From SMWD01 sp002729875 (lineage in GTDB: Bacteria; Pseudomonadota; Gammaproteobacteria; Steroidobacterales; GCA-2729495): a DNA stretch of 64,000 nucleotides. Position numbers and translations under genes: made by a program. Below the pieces are notes generated by a model, which did no database searches, was not told where the DNA came from, and saw only the letters and a list, made by a program, of their open reading frames with translations. Below, one piece after another: positions 1-8,677 of this stretch (position 1 is its first letter; each line of letters begins with the position of its first letter). The DNA lies in contig DASCMH010000013.1 of the NCBI GenBank assembly GCA_036010905.1, forward strand, positions 1 through 64,000. The letters run 5' to 3'.

Positions 1-148
1 CTGGCAGGACAATCCACAACGCCGGGTAAGCAAAGCGCAACTCAATCGAGTTGAACAGGCCACGCAAAAAAATGAATTAAAAGCGGTGTCACTGCAACAT
101 AAACCGGCCCGCAAACCAGAGGCCGGCAACCACGATAAAAAGCGGTAA
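1..148 (+). CDS. C-terminal fragment of an unidentified protein
   Basis: An open frame enters from the left edge and ends at TAA 146-148, leaving 48 codons. The visible tail is rich in Lys, Arg and Gln and ends HDKKR. It has no motif I recognise, so no function is assigned. It lies 202 bp upstream of nadK on the same strand. The gap between them has no obvious terminator, and I cannot point to a convincing promoter. Other frames of this stretch are interrupted early, which supports this reading, but the fragment is short. Confidence 0.45.
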   Translation, partial: WQDNPQRRVSKAQLNRVEQATQKNELKAVSLQHKPARKPEAGNHDKKR

Positions 149-350
149 TTACGCCCAAACGGGCTGCTCCACCGGGAATTCAGGGATTTTGACCCTTGAG
201 GGAAGGGGCTGCGACTGTAACCGCGATTCCTTGCGCACAACCGGAATTTGTCCCGACCGGGTCTAAGCAACAGCGTCTCCTGCACGGTTTCGCAAAATTT
301 CTGCTCTGGCGACTTGCCCCGGCATTCTCTGGAACGTTAATGTAATACCT

Positions 351-1244
351 GTGAAGAAGAATTTCTCAACGATTGCACTGGTGGGAAACTACGCCGACAG
401 CCGGGTTCTCGAAACAATCCGTGCGCTGGCGCTACACCTGCTGGAGTGCGGGCTGACGGTATACACCAGTACCGAGCAATTTTTAAACGACCTGCCTGAT
501 GGCGTGGAACAAGTAACCGACACCCGATTGGCTGAGTGTGCCGACCTGATCATTGCCGTGGGCGGTGATGGGTCGATGCTGCATGCCGCGCGGATCGCGG
601 TCGAGGCAAGCAAACCGCTGCTGGGAATTAACCGCGGGCGTCTTGGCTTCCTGGCTGATGTCAGCCCCAGCGATGACTTCAGCCCACTGGACAAAGTCAT
701 CGCCGGGCAATATGAAAGCGAAAAACGGATGCTGCTCAAAGCAGAAGTTCAAACTGCTGACGGCATACTCAACTGTGGCATCGCGCTGAATGATGTGGTG
801 GTCAAAAGGCAGGACACCGGTCGCTTGCTCGAATTCAAAAGTTACGTCGATGAACGCTATGTTAATACGCATGGTGGAGATGGTTTCATCGTTGCCACAC
901 CGACCGGATCAACTGCTTATGCACTAAGTTGCGGCGGGCCGATTGTTGCTCCGGGACTCGATGCTCTGGTTCTCGCACCGATTTGCCCGCATACCCTTAG
1001 CGACCGACCCATTGTCATACCCGCTACGGGTATTACCGTCATCCAGCTTGGCGACGACGATGAAGACAACGCCATCGTTAGCTGTGACGGTGAAGTAACC
1101 GGTCGAGTCGGATCCGGTGACCGTTTGCGGGTAGCCGTCTCCGACATGCGGGTTGAATTAATCCATCCGATTGGCTACGACTATTTCGGTATCCTGCGCA
1201 GCAAGCTACATTGGGGCCGCGGCAACCGAACGACCAACCGTTAA
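351..1244 (+). CDS. nadK: NAD kinase
   Basis: ATP-dependent NAD kinase, which phosphorylates NAD+ to NADP+ in the cytoplasm and is the only de novo source of NADP. The 297-residue protein has the family GGDG motif at residues 71-74, within GGDGSMLHAAR. It also has the second conserved block TPTGSTAYALSCGGP near residue 183. Length matches the E. coli enzyme (292). The start is GTG at 351. No clear Shine-Dalgarno precedes it, so the exact start is less certain than the identity. recN begins 8 bp after the stop, so the two are probably co-transcribed, an arrangement common in Gammaproteobacteria. Confidence 0.96.
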   Translation: MKKNFSTIALVGNYADSRVLETIRALALHLLECGLTVYTSTEQFLNDLPDGVEQVTDTRLAECADLIIAVGGDGSMLHAARIAVEASKPLLGINRGRLGFLADVSPSDDFSPLDKVIAGQYESEKRMLLKAEVQTADGILNCGIALNDVVVKRQDTGRLLEFKSYVDERYVNTHGGDGFIVATPTGSTAYALSCGGPIVAPGLDALVLAPICPHTLSDRPIVIPATGITVIQLGDDDEDNAIVSCDGEVTGRVGSGDRLRVAVSDMRVELIHPIGYDYFGILRSKLHWGRGNRTTNR

Positions 1245-1252
1245 CCTGACCT

Positions 1253-2914
1253 GTGCTCGCCCGACTTCATATCAGCAACCTCGCCGTTATTGACGAACTT
1301 GAGCTCGAGTTCACGCCCGGCATGACTACACTGACCGGCGAAACCGGAGCGGGCAAGTCGATACTCGTTGATGCACTCGCACTGGCGCTTGGAGAACGTG
1401 CCGACAGTCGGGCCGTACGTACCAACACCAAACGCTGCACCGTGACTGCGACATTTGATCTTGGCGCCCGCGCTGACATCACGGCATGGCTCATCGCGCA
1501 TGATCTCGATGCTGACGATGAATGCATTCTGCGTCGAATCGTCGCGTCTGACGGGCGATCTCGTGGCTATGTCAACGGCAACAGTGTGCCGATGCTGACT
1601 CTACGCGAGATCGGTGAACAACTTGTCGACATTTGCGGACAGCAGGCTCATCAATCGCTGCGCCATCCGAACATCCAGCGCCAGATACTCGACGAATTCG
1701 GTGAACATGAAAAACAGCTTGCTCAGATGGCGGCCAGTTTCGACCGGTGGCAGGCACTAGGCGAAGAATTCAAGACCTTGAATATCGCCCGCGAAGACCG
1801 TGCCGCACGCCTTGATCTGCTGAGCTATCAGGTTTCAGAACTGAAAACCCTGGACATAAGTGACGGAGAGTTTGCCGAACTTGAACGCGACCATTTATGT
1901 GCCGCAAATGCGGATCGTATCGCAACCGCTATCGGGCTTGCTGTCGCACGATTGTACGAGACCGATGACGGGTCAGCCCATGAGGCCATTGCCGTGACTC
2001 GTCAGGAACTCTCTGAACTGGCGTCGTTTGACGACCAGTTATCCCCGATAACAGACATGCTGGGCGAAGCAGAAATTCTGCTCACAGAAACCACCGAATC
2101 GTTGCGCCGACACAGTGAACAACTGCAGCACGATCCGGCCTCTCTGCAACTGCTCGAACAGCGACTTGGCGACATGCATGAACTGGCACGCAAGCATCGT
2201 GTCACGGTCAGTGAATTGCCGGACCTTACACTAAAACTTACCAGCGAACTGGAAACACTTAAGGGAAGTGACGAACGCCTCGACGGGTTGGCTGCGGAAC
2301 TGGCTGATGCGGAACAGGCCATGCATGCCATGGCGAACGACCTGAGCAAAGCCCGCCACAAGACTGCCCGCATGATCGACACTCAGGTCACCAATCACAT
2401 GCAGGAACTGGGCATGACCGGCGGTCGCTTCCATGTGCAGGTGAAGACTTTACCCGCCGACAGGATTGGCCGAACCGGCAGCAATAACATTGAATTCACT
2501 GTTACTACCAACCCGGGTCAGGCTGCCGGAGCCATGGCCAGAATCGCTTCAGGAGGCGAGTTATCGCGTATCAGTCTCGCTTTGCAGGTCGTAGCAATGC
2601 AAAAAAATGCCACACCCACATTGATTTTTGATGAAGTGGACTCCGGTGTCAGCGGTGGCGTAGCTGAAATCGTCGGTACCCGCCTGCATGAACTTGCCGA
2701 CTCCCGACAGGTTTTGTGTGTCACCCACCTGCCGCAGGTTGCAAGTCAGGCCGGCACCCATCTGCGCGTCACAAAAATTACCGACGGCCAATCCACGCGC
2801 ACCGCGGTCAAACCATTAACGGCAACCGAACGTATCGAAGAAATAGCCCGTATGCTCGGCGGCGTAAGAATTACCAAACGTACCCGTGCGCATGCCGAGG
2901 AAATGCTCGGCTAA
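1253..2914 (+). CDS. recN: DNA repair protein RecN
   Basis: SMC-like ATPase of recombinational double-strand break repair. It is 553 residues, the same length as E. coli RecN. The N-terminal ATPase half carries Walker A GETGAGKS at residues 29-36. A long, charged helical middle follows (about 150-370). The C-terminal half has an ABC-type signature (SGGELSRISLALQ) and Walker B (TLIFDEVDSGVSGGVA). The start is GTG at 1253, 8 bp after nadK. In E. coli recN is LexA-controlled; I do not see an SOS box in the short gap, so any control would have to come from upstream of nadK. It converges on fur. Confidence 0.97.
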   Translation: MLARLHISNLAVIDELELEFTPGMTTLTGETGAGKSILVDALALALGERADSRAVRTNTKRCTVTATFDLGARADITAWLIAHDLDADDECILRRIVASDGRSRGYVNGNSVPMLTLREIGEQLVDICGQQAHQSLRHPNIQRQILDEFGEHEKQLAQMAASFDRWQALGEEFKTLNIAREDRAARLDLLSYQVSELKTLDISDGEFAELERDHLCAANADRIATAIGLAVARLYETDDGSAHEAIAVTRQELSELASFDDQLSPITDMLGEAEILLTETTESLRRHSEQLQHDPASLQLLEQRLGDMHELARKHRVTVSELPDLTLKLTSELETLKGSDERLDGLAAELADAEQAMHAMANDLSKARHKTARMIDTQVTNHMQELGMTGGRFHVQVKTLPADRIGRTGSNNIEFTVTTNPGQAAGAMARIASGGELSRISLALQVVAMQKNATPTLIFDEVDSGVSGGVAEIVGTRLHELADSRQVLCVTHLPQVASQAGTHLRVTKITDGQSTRTAVKPLTATERIEEIARMLGGVRITKRTRAHAEEMLG

Positions 2915-2954
2915 TACGCTATCGCCGCTGAAGCAACATTAAAAGAGAGTTGCA

Positions 2955-3389
2955 TTAAGAATCGCGTTTTGGTTGTACATACAGCACAAACCGGTGCTCG
3001 ACCAACTCATAGCCATGCTGGTCAGCAATTACCTGCTGCAGTTCCTCGATATCCTTACTGTAAAATTCAGTAACTTTGCCGGTTTCGATGCAAACCATAT
3101 GATCATGATGCACGCCCTGATCAAGCTCATAAACCGAATGACCACCTTCAAAATTATGCCTGGTCACAAGACCGACCATCTCGAATTGCGCCAAAACCCG
3201 ATATACCGTTGCCAGACCGATGTCCTCACCTATTTCTTTCAACTGGTGGTAAATTTCCTCCGCACCAAAATGTTGCTCCGGGCTCTTTTCGAGCAGATGA
3301 AGAATTTTTCGTCGCGGCGCCGTAACCTTAAGTCCGGCTTTTTTCAGATTCCGAGTTTCCACTGCAACGTCTTTCCTGATATCACCCAT
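2955..3389 (-). CDS. fur: Ferric uptake regulator Fur
   Basis: Iron-responsive repressor with an N-terminal winged helix (AGLKVTAPRRKIL) and a C-terminal dimerisation and metal domain. The histidine cluster GVHHDHMVC is present. The second cysteine of the E. coli CxxC structural zinc motif is missing: the run reads VCIETGKV, as in Fur proteins such as that of Pseudomonas that dispense with it. The ATG at 3389 gives 144 residues. A GTG at 3362, preceded by AGGAAAG, would give METRNLKKAGLK, which fits family N-termini better and may be the true start. It is divergent from bamE and convergent with recN, a typical gammaproteobacterial arrangement. Confidence 0.95.
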   Translation of the reverse strand: MGDIRKDVAVETRNLKKAGLKVTAPRRKILHLLEKSPEQHFGAEEIYHQLKEIGEDIGLATVYRVLAQFEMVGLVTRHNFEGGHSVYELDQGVHHDHMVCIETGKVTEFYSKDIEELQQVIADQHGYELVEHRFVLYVQPKRDS

Positions 3390-3412
3390 GCATGAACAAC
3401 TTCGAACAATAC

Positions 3413-3435
3413 GTTATCATTCCGTTTTGATTATC
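3413..3435 (-). promoter_or_regulatory. Possible Fur box in the fur/bamE divergent region
   Basis: Read on the minus strand, this stretch contains GATAATCA and ATGATAAC about 7 bp apart. Both resemble the GATAAT units of the Fur box. It lies 24-46 bp upstream of the fur ATG, where an autoregulatory site would be expected. The match to the 19-bp consensus is partial, so this is only a candidate. Confidence 0.3.
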
Positions 3436-3472
3436 ACTTACAGAGCCCGGCACAGCAAAAAATTATTGATTG

Positions 3473-3820
3473 ATGCGAAATACCCCTGATCATACCCCGC
3501 GTATACTCCTGCTGTTGCTGGCTGTAATTCTGCTGGCTGCCAGCATCAATGGCTGTGTCTATCGTGTCGATATCCAGCAGGGCAACCTGCTTGAAGACAA
3601 GGAGATTGAAGCTGTCAAGATTGGCATGACACGCAGCCAGGTACGATTTTTGCTCGGCACTCCAGCTGTCACGGATTCTTTTCATCATGATCGCTGGGAC
3701 TATATTTATTATTTTCGTCAGGGCCGCAAGCAAATAATCGAACGTGCATGGCTCATCGTTTTCTTTGACGGTGATCGCGTACGGGAAATACAGCGTGACG
3801 TGCCGGTCGAACCGACCTAG
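3473..3820 (+). CDS. bamE: Outer membrane assembly lipoprotein BamE (SmpA/OmlA)
   Basis: Small lipoprotein of the beta-barrel assembly machinery. A signal peptide with a long Leu-rich core ends in the lipobox INGC, so the mature protein starts at Cys with YRVDIQQGN. The SmpA/OmlA signature follows: IKIGMTRSQV-like, LLGTP, then WDYIYYFR. At 115 residues it is typical. A TTG lies one codon upstream at 3470, but the ATG at 3473 is preferred. Its stop codon overlaps the stop of ratA, which reads toward it. In E. coli ratA and bamE are also close neighbours, but there they sit with ratB. Confidence 0.94.
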   Translation: MRNTPDHTPRILLLLLAVILLAASINGCVYRVDIQQGNLLEDKEIEAVKIGMTRSQVRFLLGTPAVTDSFHHDRWDYIYYFRQGRKQIIERAWLIVFFDGDRVREIQRDVPVEPT

Positions 3821-4260
3821 GAAGAAATCTCCTCTGCGCGAGCGATAAATGCATCAACTAATTTATTGCACGTTTGCTCAAATACCGCACCTAACAACAT
3901 GTCCTTCAATGGATTGGAAAATCCGAAACGCATTGAGAGTTCGAGTTTACTGCCACCCTCTCCGAGCGTCTGAATTTTCCACTCGCCTTCCAGTTCGCTA
4001 AACGGTCCGTCAACGAGTGACAACCTAACACTGGTCGGGCGCAGGAAACGGCTACGCGTCGTAAACTTTGCCTTCAGCGCACCCTGAACCAGGTCCAGTG
4101 TGGCGATGACTTCCTGCCCCTGCTCGGTTACATGCGTGGAATGGATCGTCGACTTATCGCACCAGGGCAGAAACTCGCTGTAAGACTCGATATCTGCAAT
4201 CAGATCGAACATTGATTCGGCAGAGTGCGGCGTGATCGCGCTGCGATAAACCTCGCGCAT
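3817..4260 (-). CDS. ratA: RatA / COQ10-type START-domain protein
   Basis: Member of the SRPBCC polyketide cyclase / COQ10 family. E. coli RatA was described as a ribosome-associated toxin that blocks 70S formation; homologues bind ubiquinone, and the physiological role is debated. The 147 residues include the family markers IADIESYSEFLPWC near the N-terminus and LVDGPFSELEGEW in the middle. It lies 2 bp downstream of the NSS transporter gene and is probably translated from the same message. The usual partner ratB (RnfH family) is not in the window. Converges on bamE with overlapping stop codons. Confidence 0.9.
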   Translation of the reverse strand: MREVYRSAITPHSAESMFDLIADIESYSEFLPWCDKSTIHSTHVTEQGQEVIATLDLVQGALKAKFTTRSRFLRPTSVRLSLVDGPFSELEGEWKIQTLGEGGSKLELSMRFGFSNPLKDMLLGAVFEQTCNKLVDAFIARAEEISS

Positions 4261-4262
4261 CG

Positions 4263-5645
4263 CTACTCAAATACGCCTATTGCATGCAGAAACACAATTA
4301 AAACTGCTGCAGGTGCGACAAAGCGCGTCAGCAGGCGCCAGGCCCTGTAGATGTAACCTTCGGCAGGGTCAAGTTCATCGGAGCTCGAATCGCTGCACAT
4401 GATCCAGCCGGCAAACACCGCGACCATCAATCCACCCAACGGTAACAGGATGTTACTGGCCAGGTAATCAAAATTGTCAAAGGGCGTGCCTTTGAACAAT
4501 TTCATATCCTTTAGTGTGCTGAAGGACAGGACAGTCAGAATCCCAAGCAACCAGATAATGAACCCGACTACAATAGCCGCCGTCTTGCGTGACAGCCGAA
4601 AACTTTCGATTACCCAGGCAACCGTAGGCTCCATCAAGCTAATAGCCGAAGTCAGAGCGGCAAAACTCAACAACAGAAAAAATAGCGTACCGAACAAACC
4701 ACCACCGGCCAGTTGACCGAATGCGAGCGGCAGAATCTGGAAAACCAGGCCCGGCCCTTCAGCAGGGTCAAGTTGATTGGCAAATACAATCGGAAAAATA
4801 ACCATGCCGGCCAGCAAAGCTATCAAGGTGTCTGCAACAACAACCGCCGCAGAAATCCGCACAATCGAGGCATCTTGCGGCAGATAGGCGCCGTAAGCCA
4901 TGACCGACCCCATGCCGACACTAAGTGTAAAAAAAGCATGACCCATCGCAGACAGCACAATCTCGCCGTTGAGCTTGCTGAAATCGGGCTGAAATAAAAA
5001 CCTGAGCCCGTCCATGAAGCCACCCGAATTGATCGCATAGCCAAGCAGCAACAGCAACAGTAGCAACAAAGCCGGCACCATGATTTGCGCGGCTTTCTCC
5101 AGGCCCTGTTCGACACCGAGGGCGACCACAAAGACCGTTACGGTCATAAATACCGTATGCCAAAACCCGATGACGAACGGATTACCGACAAAAGCATCGA
5201 ACATATTGCTAATGCCCGTAGCATCGGTATTGGCAAACGCATTGGCAGCCGCTTTAAAGACATAGGCTAGCGTCCAGCCGGCAATGACGCTGTAAAAGGA
5301 CAGGATAAGAAAACCGGCGAATACGCCGATAATACCCGCCAGTACCCACTTTTCATGCCCCACCTCTTCTTTACCGAGAATCCGCATGGTGGCAATCGGG
5401 TTGCGCCGCCCGCGGCGGCCAAGCATGATCTCCGACATCATGATCGGCAGCCCGATCACAAAGACGCAGACAAGATAAATCACCACGAAAGCGCCACCGC
5501 CGTTCATGCCAACCATATAAGGAAATTTCCAGATATTGCCGAGGCCGACAGCCGCACCGGTCACAGCCAGGATAAATGCCAGTTTCGACGACCAGTTCCC
5601 ATGCAAGGAAGATCGTTGCGAATTAGTTACCCCTGAGTTCGCCAT
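4263..5645 (-). CDS. Sodium-dependent transporter, NSS (SNF) family
   Basis: Neurotransmitter:sodium symporter family member, in bacteria usually an amino acid uptake system of the inner membrane. The first transmembrane segment carries the diagnostic AVGLGNIWKFPYMVG, followed by NGGGAFVVIYL. Helix 6 has GHAFFTLSVGMG. About 11-12 hydrophobic segments can be counted in 460 residues. I chose the ATG at 5645 (MANSGVT), because the open frame extends upstream only through sequence that looks like the promoter shared with smpB. A GTG at 5657 is an alternative. The substrate cannot be told from sequence. ratA follows 2 bp downstream. Confidence 0.93.
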   Translation of the reverse strand: MANSGVTNSQRSSLHGNWSSKLAFILAVTGAAVGLGNIWKFPYMVGMNGGGAFVVIYLVCVFVIGLPIMMSEIMLGRRGRRNPIATMRILGKEEVGHEKWVLAGIIGVFAGFLILSFYSVIAGWTLAYVFKAAANAFANTDATGISNMFDAFVGNPFVIGFWHTVFMTVTVFVVALGVEQGLEKAAQIMVPALLLLLLLLLGYAINSGGFMDGLRFLFQPDFSKLNGEIVLSAMGHAFFTLSVGMGSVMAYGAYLPQDASIVRISAAVVVADTLIALLAGMVIFPIVFANQLDPAEGPGLVFQILPLAFGQLAGGGLFGTLFFLLLSFAALTSAISLMEPTVAWVIESFRLSRKTAAIVVGFIIWLLGILTVLSFSTLKDMKLFKGTPFDNFDYLASNILLPLGGLMVAVFAGWIMCSDSSSDELDPAEGYIYRAWRLLTRFVAPAAVLIVFLHAIGVFE

Positions 5646-5722
5646 TCGTTTGGTCACTGTGCGAAAATTGCCGAGTGTGAAGCAAAATATTCGCACAAAC
5701 AACAATCAGGCCTGATTCCAAT

Positions 5723-6202
5723 ATGTCCGCAAAAAAGACCAGCAAGCAGCACAATGATCGAACCATCGCGGTGAATCGCAAGGCCCGTCACAATTACTTT
5801 ATCGAGGAAAATATCGAGGCCGGGCTGGCGCTGGAAGGTTGGGAGGTCAAGAGTCTGCGCGCCGGTCGCGGCAATCTGACGGAAAGCTATGCAATAATCA
5901 ATAGCGGTGAGGTTTTTCTGTTCGGCGCACATTTTTCCCCGCTGCCGTCGGCCTCCACGCATGTAAAGGCCGATCCGACGCGAACCCGGAAAATGCTCAT
6001 GAACCGACGCGAAATTGATCGGCTCGTCGGTGCTGTCGAACGCAAGGGCTATACGCTCGTGCCGCTCTCACTTTATTGGCAACGAGGCCGCGTCAAACTC
6101 GATCTGGGCCTCGCAAAAGGTAAAAAACAGCACGATAAACGCGCTGACAACAAGAACCGGGATTGGCAACGGCAGCGAGCCAGAATCATGAAAAAGGCCT
6201 GA
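5723..6202 (+). CDS. smpB: SsrA-binding protein SmpB
   Basis: Partner of tmRNA in trans-translation; it binds the tRNA-like domain and carries tmRNA to stalled ribosomes. The 159-residue protein has the family start IAVNRKARHNYFIEE, then GLALEGWEVKSLR and RKLLL-like RKMLMNRREI. Its basic C-terminal tail (KKQHDKRADNKNRDWQRQRARIMKKA, in part) inserts in the ribosomal mRNA channel. The ssrA gene begins 114 bp downstream on the same strand, so both parts of the rescue system are side by side. Confidence 0.97.
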   Translation: MSAKKTSKQHNDRTIAVNRKARHNYFIEENIEAGLALEGWEVKSLRAGRGNLTESYAIINSGEVFLFGAHFSPLPSASTHVKADPTRTRKMLMNRREIDRLVGAVERKGYTLVPLSLYWQRGRVKLDLGLAKGKKQHDKRADNKNRDWQRQRARIMKKA

Positions 6203-6270
6203 CACAGGTTAATAAAGCCGTTTTTTCGTCAAATGGCGATTATTCGCACCAAAAAAAATCGGCCTGGTCC

Positions 6271-6298
6271 TTGAACTTTCCGTAACCCGCCATACACT
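6271..6298 (+). promoter_or_regulatory. Predicted sigma-70 promoter of ssrA
   Basis: TTGAAC at 6271-6276 and TACACT at 6293-6298 are spaced 16 bp apart. They would start transcription about 12 nt before the mature 5' end of tmRNA, which RNase P would then trim. A second TACACT lies at 6305-6310. Inferred from sequence only. Confidence 0.5.
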
Positions 6299-6316
6299 TA
6301 CACATACACTCTGATC

Positions 6317-6674
6317 GGGGGCGACATGGCTTCGACGTGGGTTACGAAACCCTGGGTGCATGCCGAGGCGCAGAATACCTCGTAAATACAGCTGCAAACC
6401 ATATAGTTGCCAACGACGACAACTACGCTTTAGCTGCTTAAAAACCAGTCTATAGCCCTCCGACCGGTTCGTGCTTGTGCGTCCGACCCCGGGGGTAATC
6501 ATCGCAAGATCGCGCCAGGGCATGTTTGGGGTCCGAACGTTAAACTTCACTAAACTGGCTGTCGGTTTTCCCTGCCCGTCGGGTAGCTGACAGCGAGATT
6601 AAAGACGGTATAAGCATGTAGACCTCGGGGCAGAGGGCTTGCGGACGCGGGTTCGATTCCCGCCGCCTCCACCA
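6317..6674 (+). ncRNA. ssrA: Transfer-messenger RNA (tmRNA, 10Sa RNA)
   Basis: Rescues stalled ribosomes by tagging the nascent chain for proteolysis. The 5' end GGGGGCG pairs with CGCCTCC before ACCA at the 3' end, forming the tRNA-like acceptor stem. The T-arm sequence GGTTCGATTCCC is present. The internal reading frame at 6409-6441 encodes ANDDNYALAA followed by TAA, a tag found in Pseudomonas and other Gammaproteobacteria. The one-piece RNA is 358 nt with CCA encoded. The 3' end of ssrA is a common integration site, but no integrase or duplicated 3' end is visible here. Confidence 0.97.
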
Positions 6675-6678
6675 GATA

Positions 6679-6705
6679 AAACCCGGCTTTTTGCCGGGTT
6701 TTTTA
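6679..6705 (+). terminator. Rho-independent terminator of ssrA
   Basis: AACCCGGC, a TTTTT loop and GCCGGGTT, followed by a run of six T. It starts a few bases after the tmRNA 3' end. Confidence 0.9.
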
Positions 6706-7000
6706 TTATCCGGGTAACTGACTGTTAATCATGACACGTATTGATGCAATCCGTTACTGGCTGCACAGATACCTTTACGGCCTATGCCAATGAATTATTT
6801 GATTTTGCGGTCACGGCAAACACATGTCCCCTGCCCCCATATTGATAAATTAAGAAATTTTTCTCAAACCTTGAAGGAACCGTTCCAGCAACAGGCACAT
6901 TGGAACTGATGACTAAAAGCGGTTATCTTGCCGTTACTGTATGCATAAGGTGCCGGATCATATCGGCGCTGGAAAACAAGCGCCAAAATGGAGATAACTC
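6706..7000. other. Intergenic region between ssrA and the DUF1838 gene
   Basis: About 295 bp with no open frame of interest. It presumably carries the promoter of the DUF1838/GST pair; AATGGAGATAACTC just before 7001 supplies a good Shine-Dalgarno (GGAG). I see no att-site duplication, integrase fragment or repeat. Confidence 0.5.
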
Positions 7001-8002
7001 ATGAATAACAACTGGATGACCAAACCCCGCAGCCGTCGCGAGACTCTGCAATCAGCACTTGGCATAGGCAGCCTGGCGGCCGGCGGCATGCTGGCCAGCG
7101 CCTGTGCACCGGCTTCTGATCCACAACCTGCCGGAGCAAAACGAGAACCTGTCGATTTCAGCGATCCCACGCAGAGTCTGCGCGCATTCATCAAGTTAAC
7201 CGGCGATCTCGACCCGACGGTGGAAACACCCAGCTGGTTTGGTGGCACAGTGTTCGGCGACGCGCGGCGTGACCGCGCGCTGAAGCCGCTGTTCGGCGTA
7301 CAGGGCTTTGGTGTCCTGCGCACGGAACAGGAAGCCGATGGCTCGTTTCGCATCTTTAACCGCGAATGCGCATTCTACACAGATCTGAAAACGGGCAAGT
7401 TCATTGACCAGTGGAAAAATGCGTACACCAAGGAGATCTGTGACGTTAAACCGATTCACAACATGACGGTTAATGCGCACCTGATCGTCAGTAAAAAGGT
7501 CGGCACGGCAATCGAAATGGATTTTGACGGTAACGTCATGGAAGTCCCCCTGCCTCTGGGCTGGCAAAATTTTGACGACAAGCTGTTTTCGACTTTTGAA
7601 GTCCACACGGCGTTCCCGAATTTGCTAAAGCCCGAAGACTGGCCGCGCGAATCGGCTGGCAAAGTACTGCGAATGGCGGAAATTTTTCAGCGCGTGGTAA
7701 GTCTTGCTGAAGTCGAGAACCCGGATCTGACCAGCGCCGATTACTCCGGCTGCTGGACGCGGGTCGGCCCGTGGCTGCCATGGATGCGCCAGGGCCAGAC
7801 ACCCGGCAACCTGCTGTTCAGAACTTTTATGACCAAACTGCGCTCAATTGAACAAATCCCGGCCGATCTGAAGGCGATTACCGAGGAACGCCTGCCCGAA
7901 TTTTTTGTTGCCCCGCCGCCGGAAACCTGGGGCACTGAAAATGACTCAAGCTTCAGTGTCTACGCGCAAGAGAACGAGCCACTGCCGGCGCTGGAGGAAT
8001 AG
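7001..8002 (+). CDS. DUF1838 family protein, Tat-exported lipoprotein
   Basis: A 333-residue protein with a twin-arginine signal (RSRRETLQ at about residues 10-17), a Gly/Ala-rich core, and a lipobox-like ASAC at about residues 33-36. It is probably folded before export and then lipidated. The mature part resembles DUF1838: a block around ECAFYTDLKTGKFIDQW is followed by NAYTKEICDVKPIHN. The biochemical role of the family is not known to me. The ATG follows GGAG by 7 bp. The GST-like gene begins 10 bp after the stop, so the two probably form an operon. Confidence 0.75.
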   Translation: MNNNWMTKPRSRRETLQSALGIGSLAAGGMLASACAPASDPQPAGAKREPVDFSDPTQSLRAFIKLTGDLDPTVETPSWFGGTVFGDARRDRALKPLFGVQGFGVLRTEQEADGSFRIFNRECAFYTDLKTGKFIDQWKNAYTKEICDVKPIHNMTVNAHLIVSKKVGTAIEMDFDGNVMEVPLPLGWQNFDDKLFSTFEVHTAFPNLLKPEDWPRESAGKVLRMAEIFQRVVSLAEVENPDLTSADYSGCWTRVGPWLPWMRQGQTPGNLLFRTFMTKLRSIEQIPADLKAITEERLPEFFVAPPPETWGTENDSSFSVYAQENEPLPALEE

Positions 8003-8012
8003 GCCAAAACCA

Positions 8013-8642
8013 GTGCGCTTATTTGATTTCGAGCGGGCACCAAATCCTCGCCGGGTGCGAATATTTATTGCTGAAAAAAACCTCGACATACCCAGGGTTG
8101 CCATTGATTTGTTTGCCATGGAGCAGCTTGCGCCGGAGTTTCTCGCCATTAATCCGGGTGGAACGGTGCCGGTACTTGAAACCGACGATGGCATCTACAT
8201 CTCTGAGAGCATCGCAATCTGTCGATACCTGGAGTCCCTGTATCCTGAGCCAGCGCTGTTCGGCACCGAAGCAAGATCAGCGGCGCTGGTCCTGATGTGG
8301 AACAATATTTGCGAAAATGAAGGCTACCCTGCCGTCGCAGAAATTCTCAGAAACCTGTCACCCGGGTTTCATCAAAGAGCATTTCCGGGTCCCACCGATT
8401 TTGCACAAATACCGGCGCTGGTCGAACGCGGCCGATGTCGTGCCGAGCAGTTTTTTGCACGCATCGAAGCTCAATTGTCGAGCAGCGAATTTCTGGCCGG
8501 AGAAAGCTTTTCGGTTGCCGATATCACGCTATTGGCGCTTGTCGATTTTTCCACCTGGGTCGACCTCGATGCAGCAGCAGGACGACCGGCACTGGACGCA
8601 TGGCACCAAAATATTTCGGCACGACCCAGCACAAATGCCTGA
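8013..8642 (+). CDS. Glutathione S-transferase family protein
   Basis: Cytosolic GST fold of 209 residues. An N-terminal thioredoxin-like domain (MRLFDFERAPNPRRVRIFI) ends in the glutathione-binding block NPGGTVPVLETDDG, then ISESIAICRYLE. A helical C-terminal domain carries the hydrophobic staple-type motif FSVADITLLALVDF. The open frame runs further upstream inside the DUF1838 gene. The GTG at 8013 is chosen because homology begins at once with the first beta strand. The substrate is unknown; pairing with a Tat-exported DUF1838 protein gives no clear clue. Confidence 0.88.
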   Translation: MRLFDFERAPNPRRVRIFIAEKNLDIPRVAIDLFAMEQLAPEFLAINPGGTVPVLETDDGIYISESIAICRYLESLYPEPALFGTEARSAALVLMWNNICENEGYPAVAEILRNLSPGFHQRAFPGPTDFAQIPALVERGRCRAEQFFARIEAQLSSSEFLAGESFSVADITLLALVDFSTWVDLDAAAGRPALDAWHQNISARPSTNA

Positions 8643-8677
8643 ACCGACGCAGTTACCCGCGCCGGTTCAGGCAGCAG

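Noticed and set aside
6209..6550. 113-codon minus-strand open frame across the tmRNA gene
   Set aside because: It lies opposite ssrA, whose ends, tag frame and terminator are clear, and its translation has no protein-like features.
6640..7000. Possible integration site at the 3' end of ssrA
   Set aside because: tmRNA genes are frequent att sites, but there is no integrase, no second copy of the 3' end, and ordinary genes follow.
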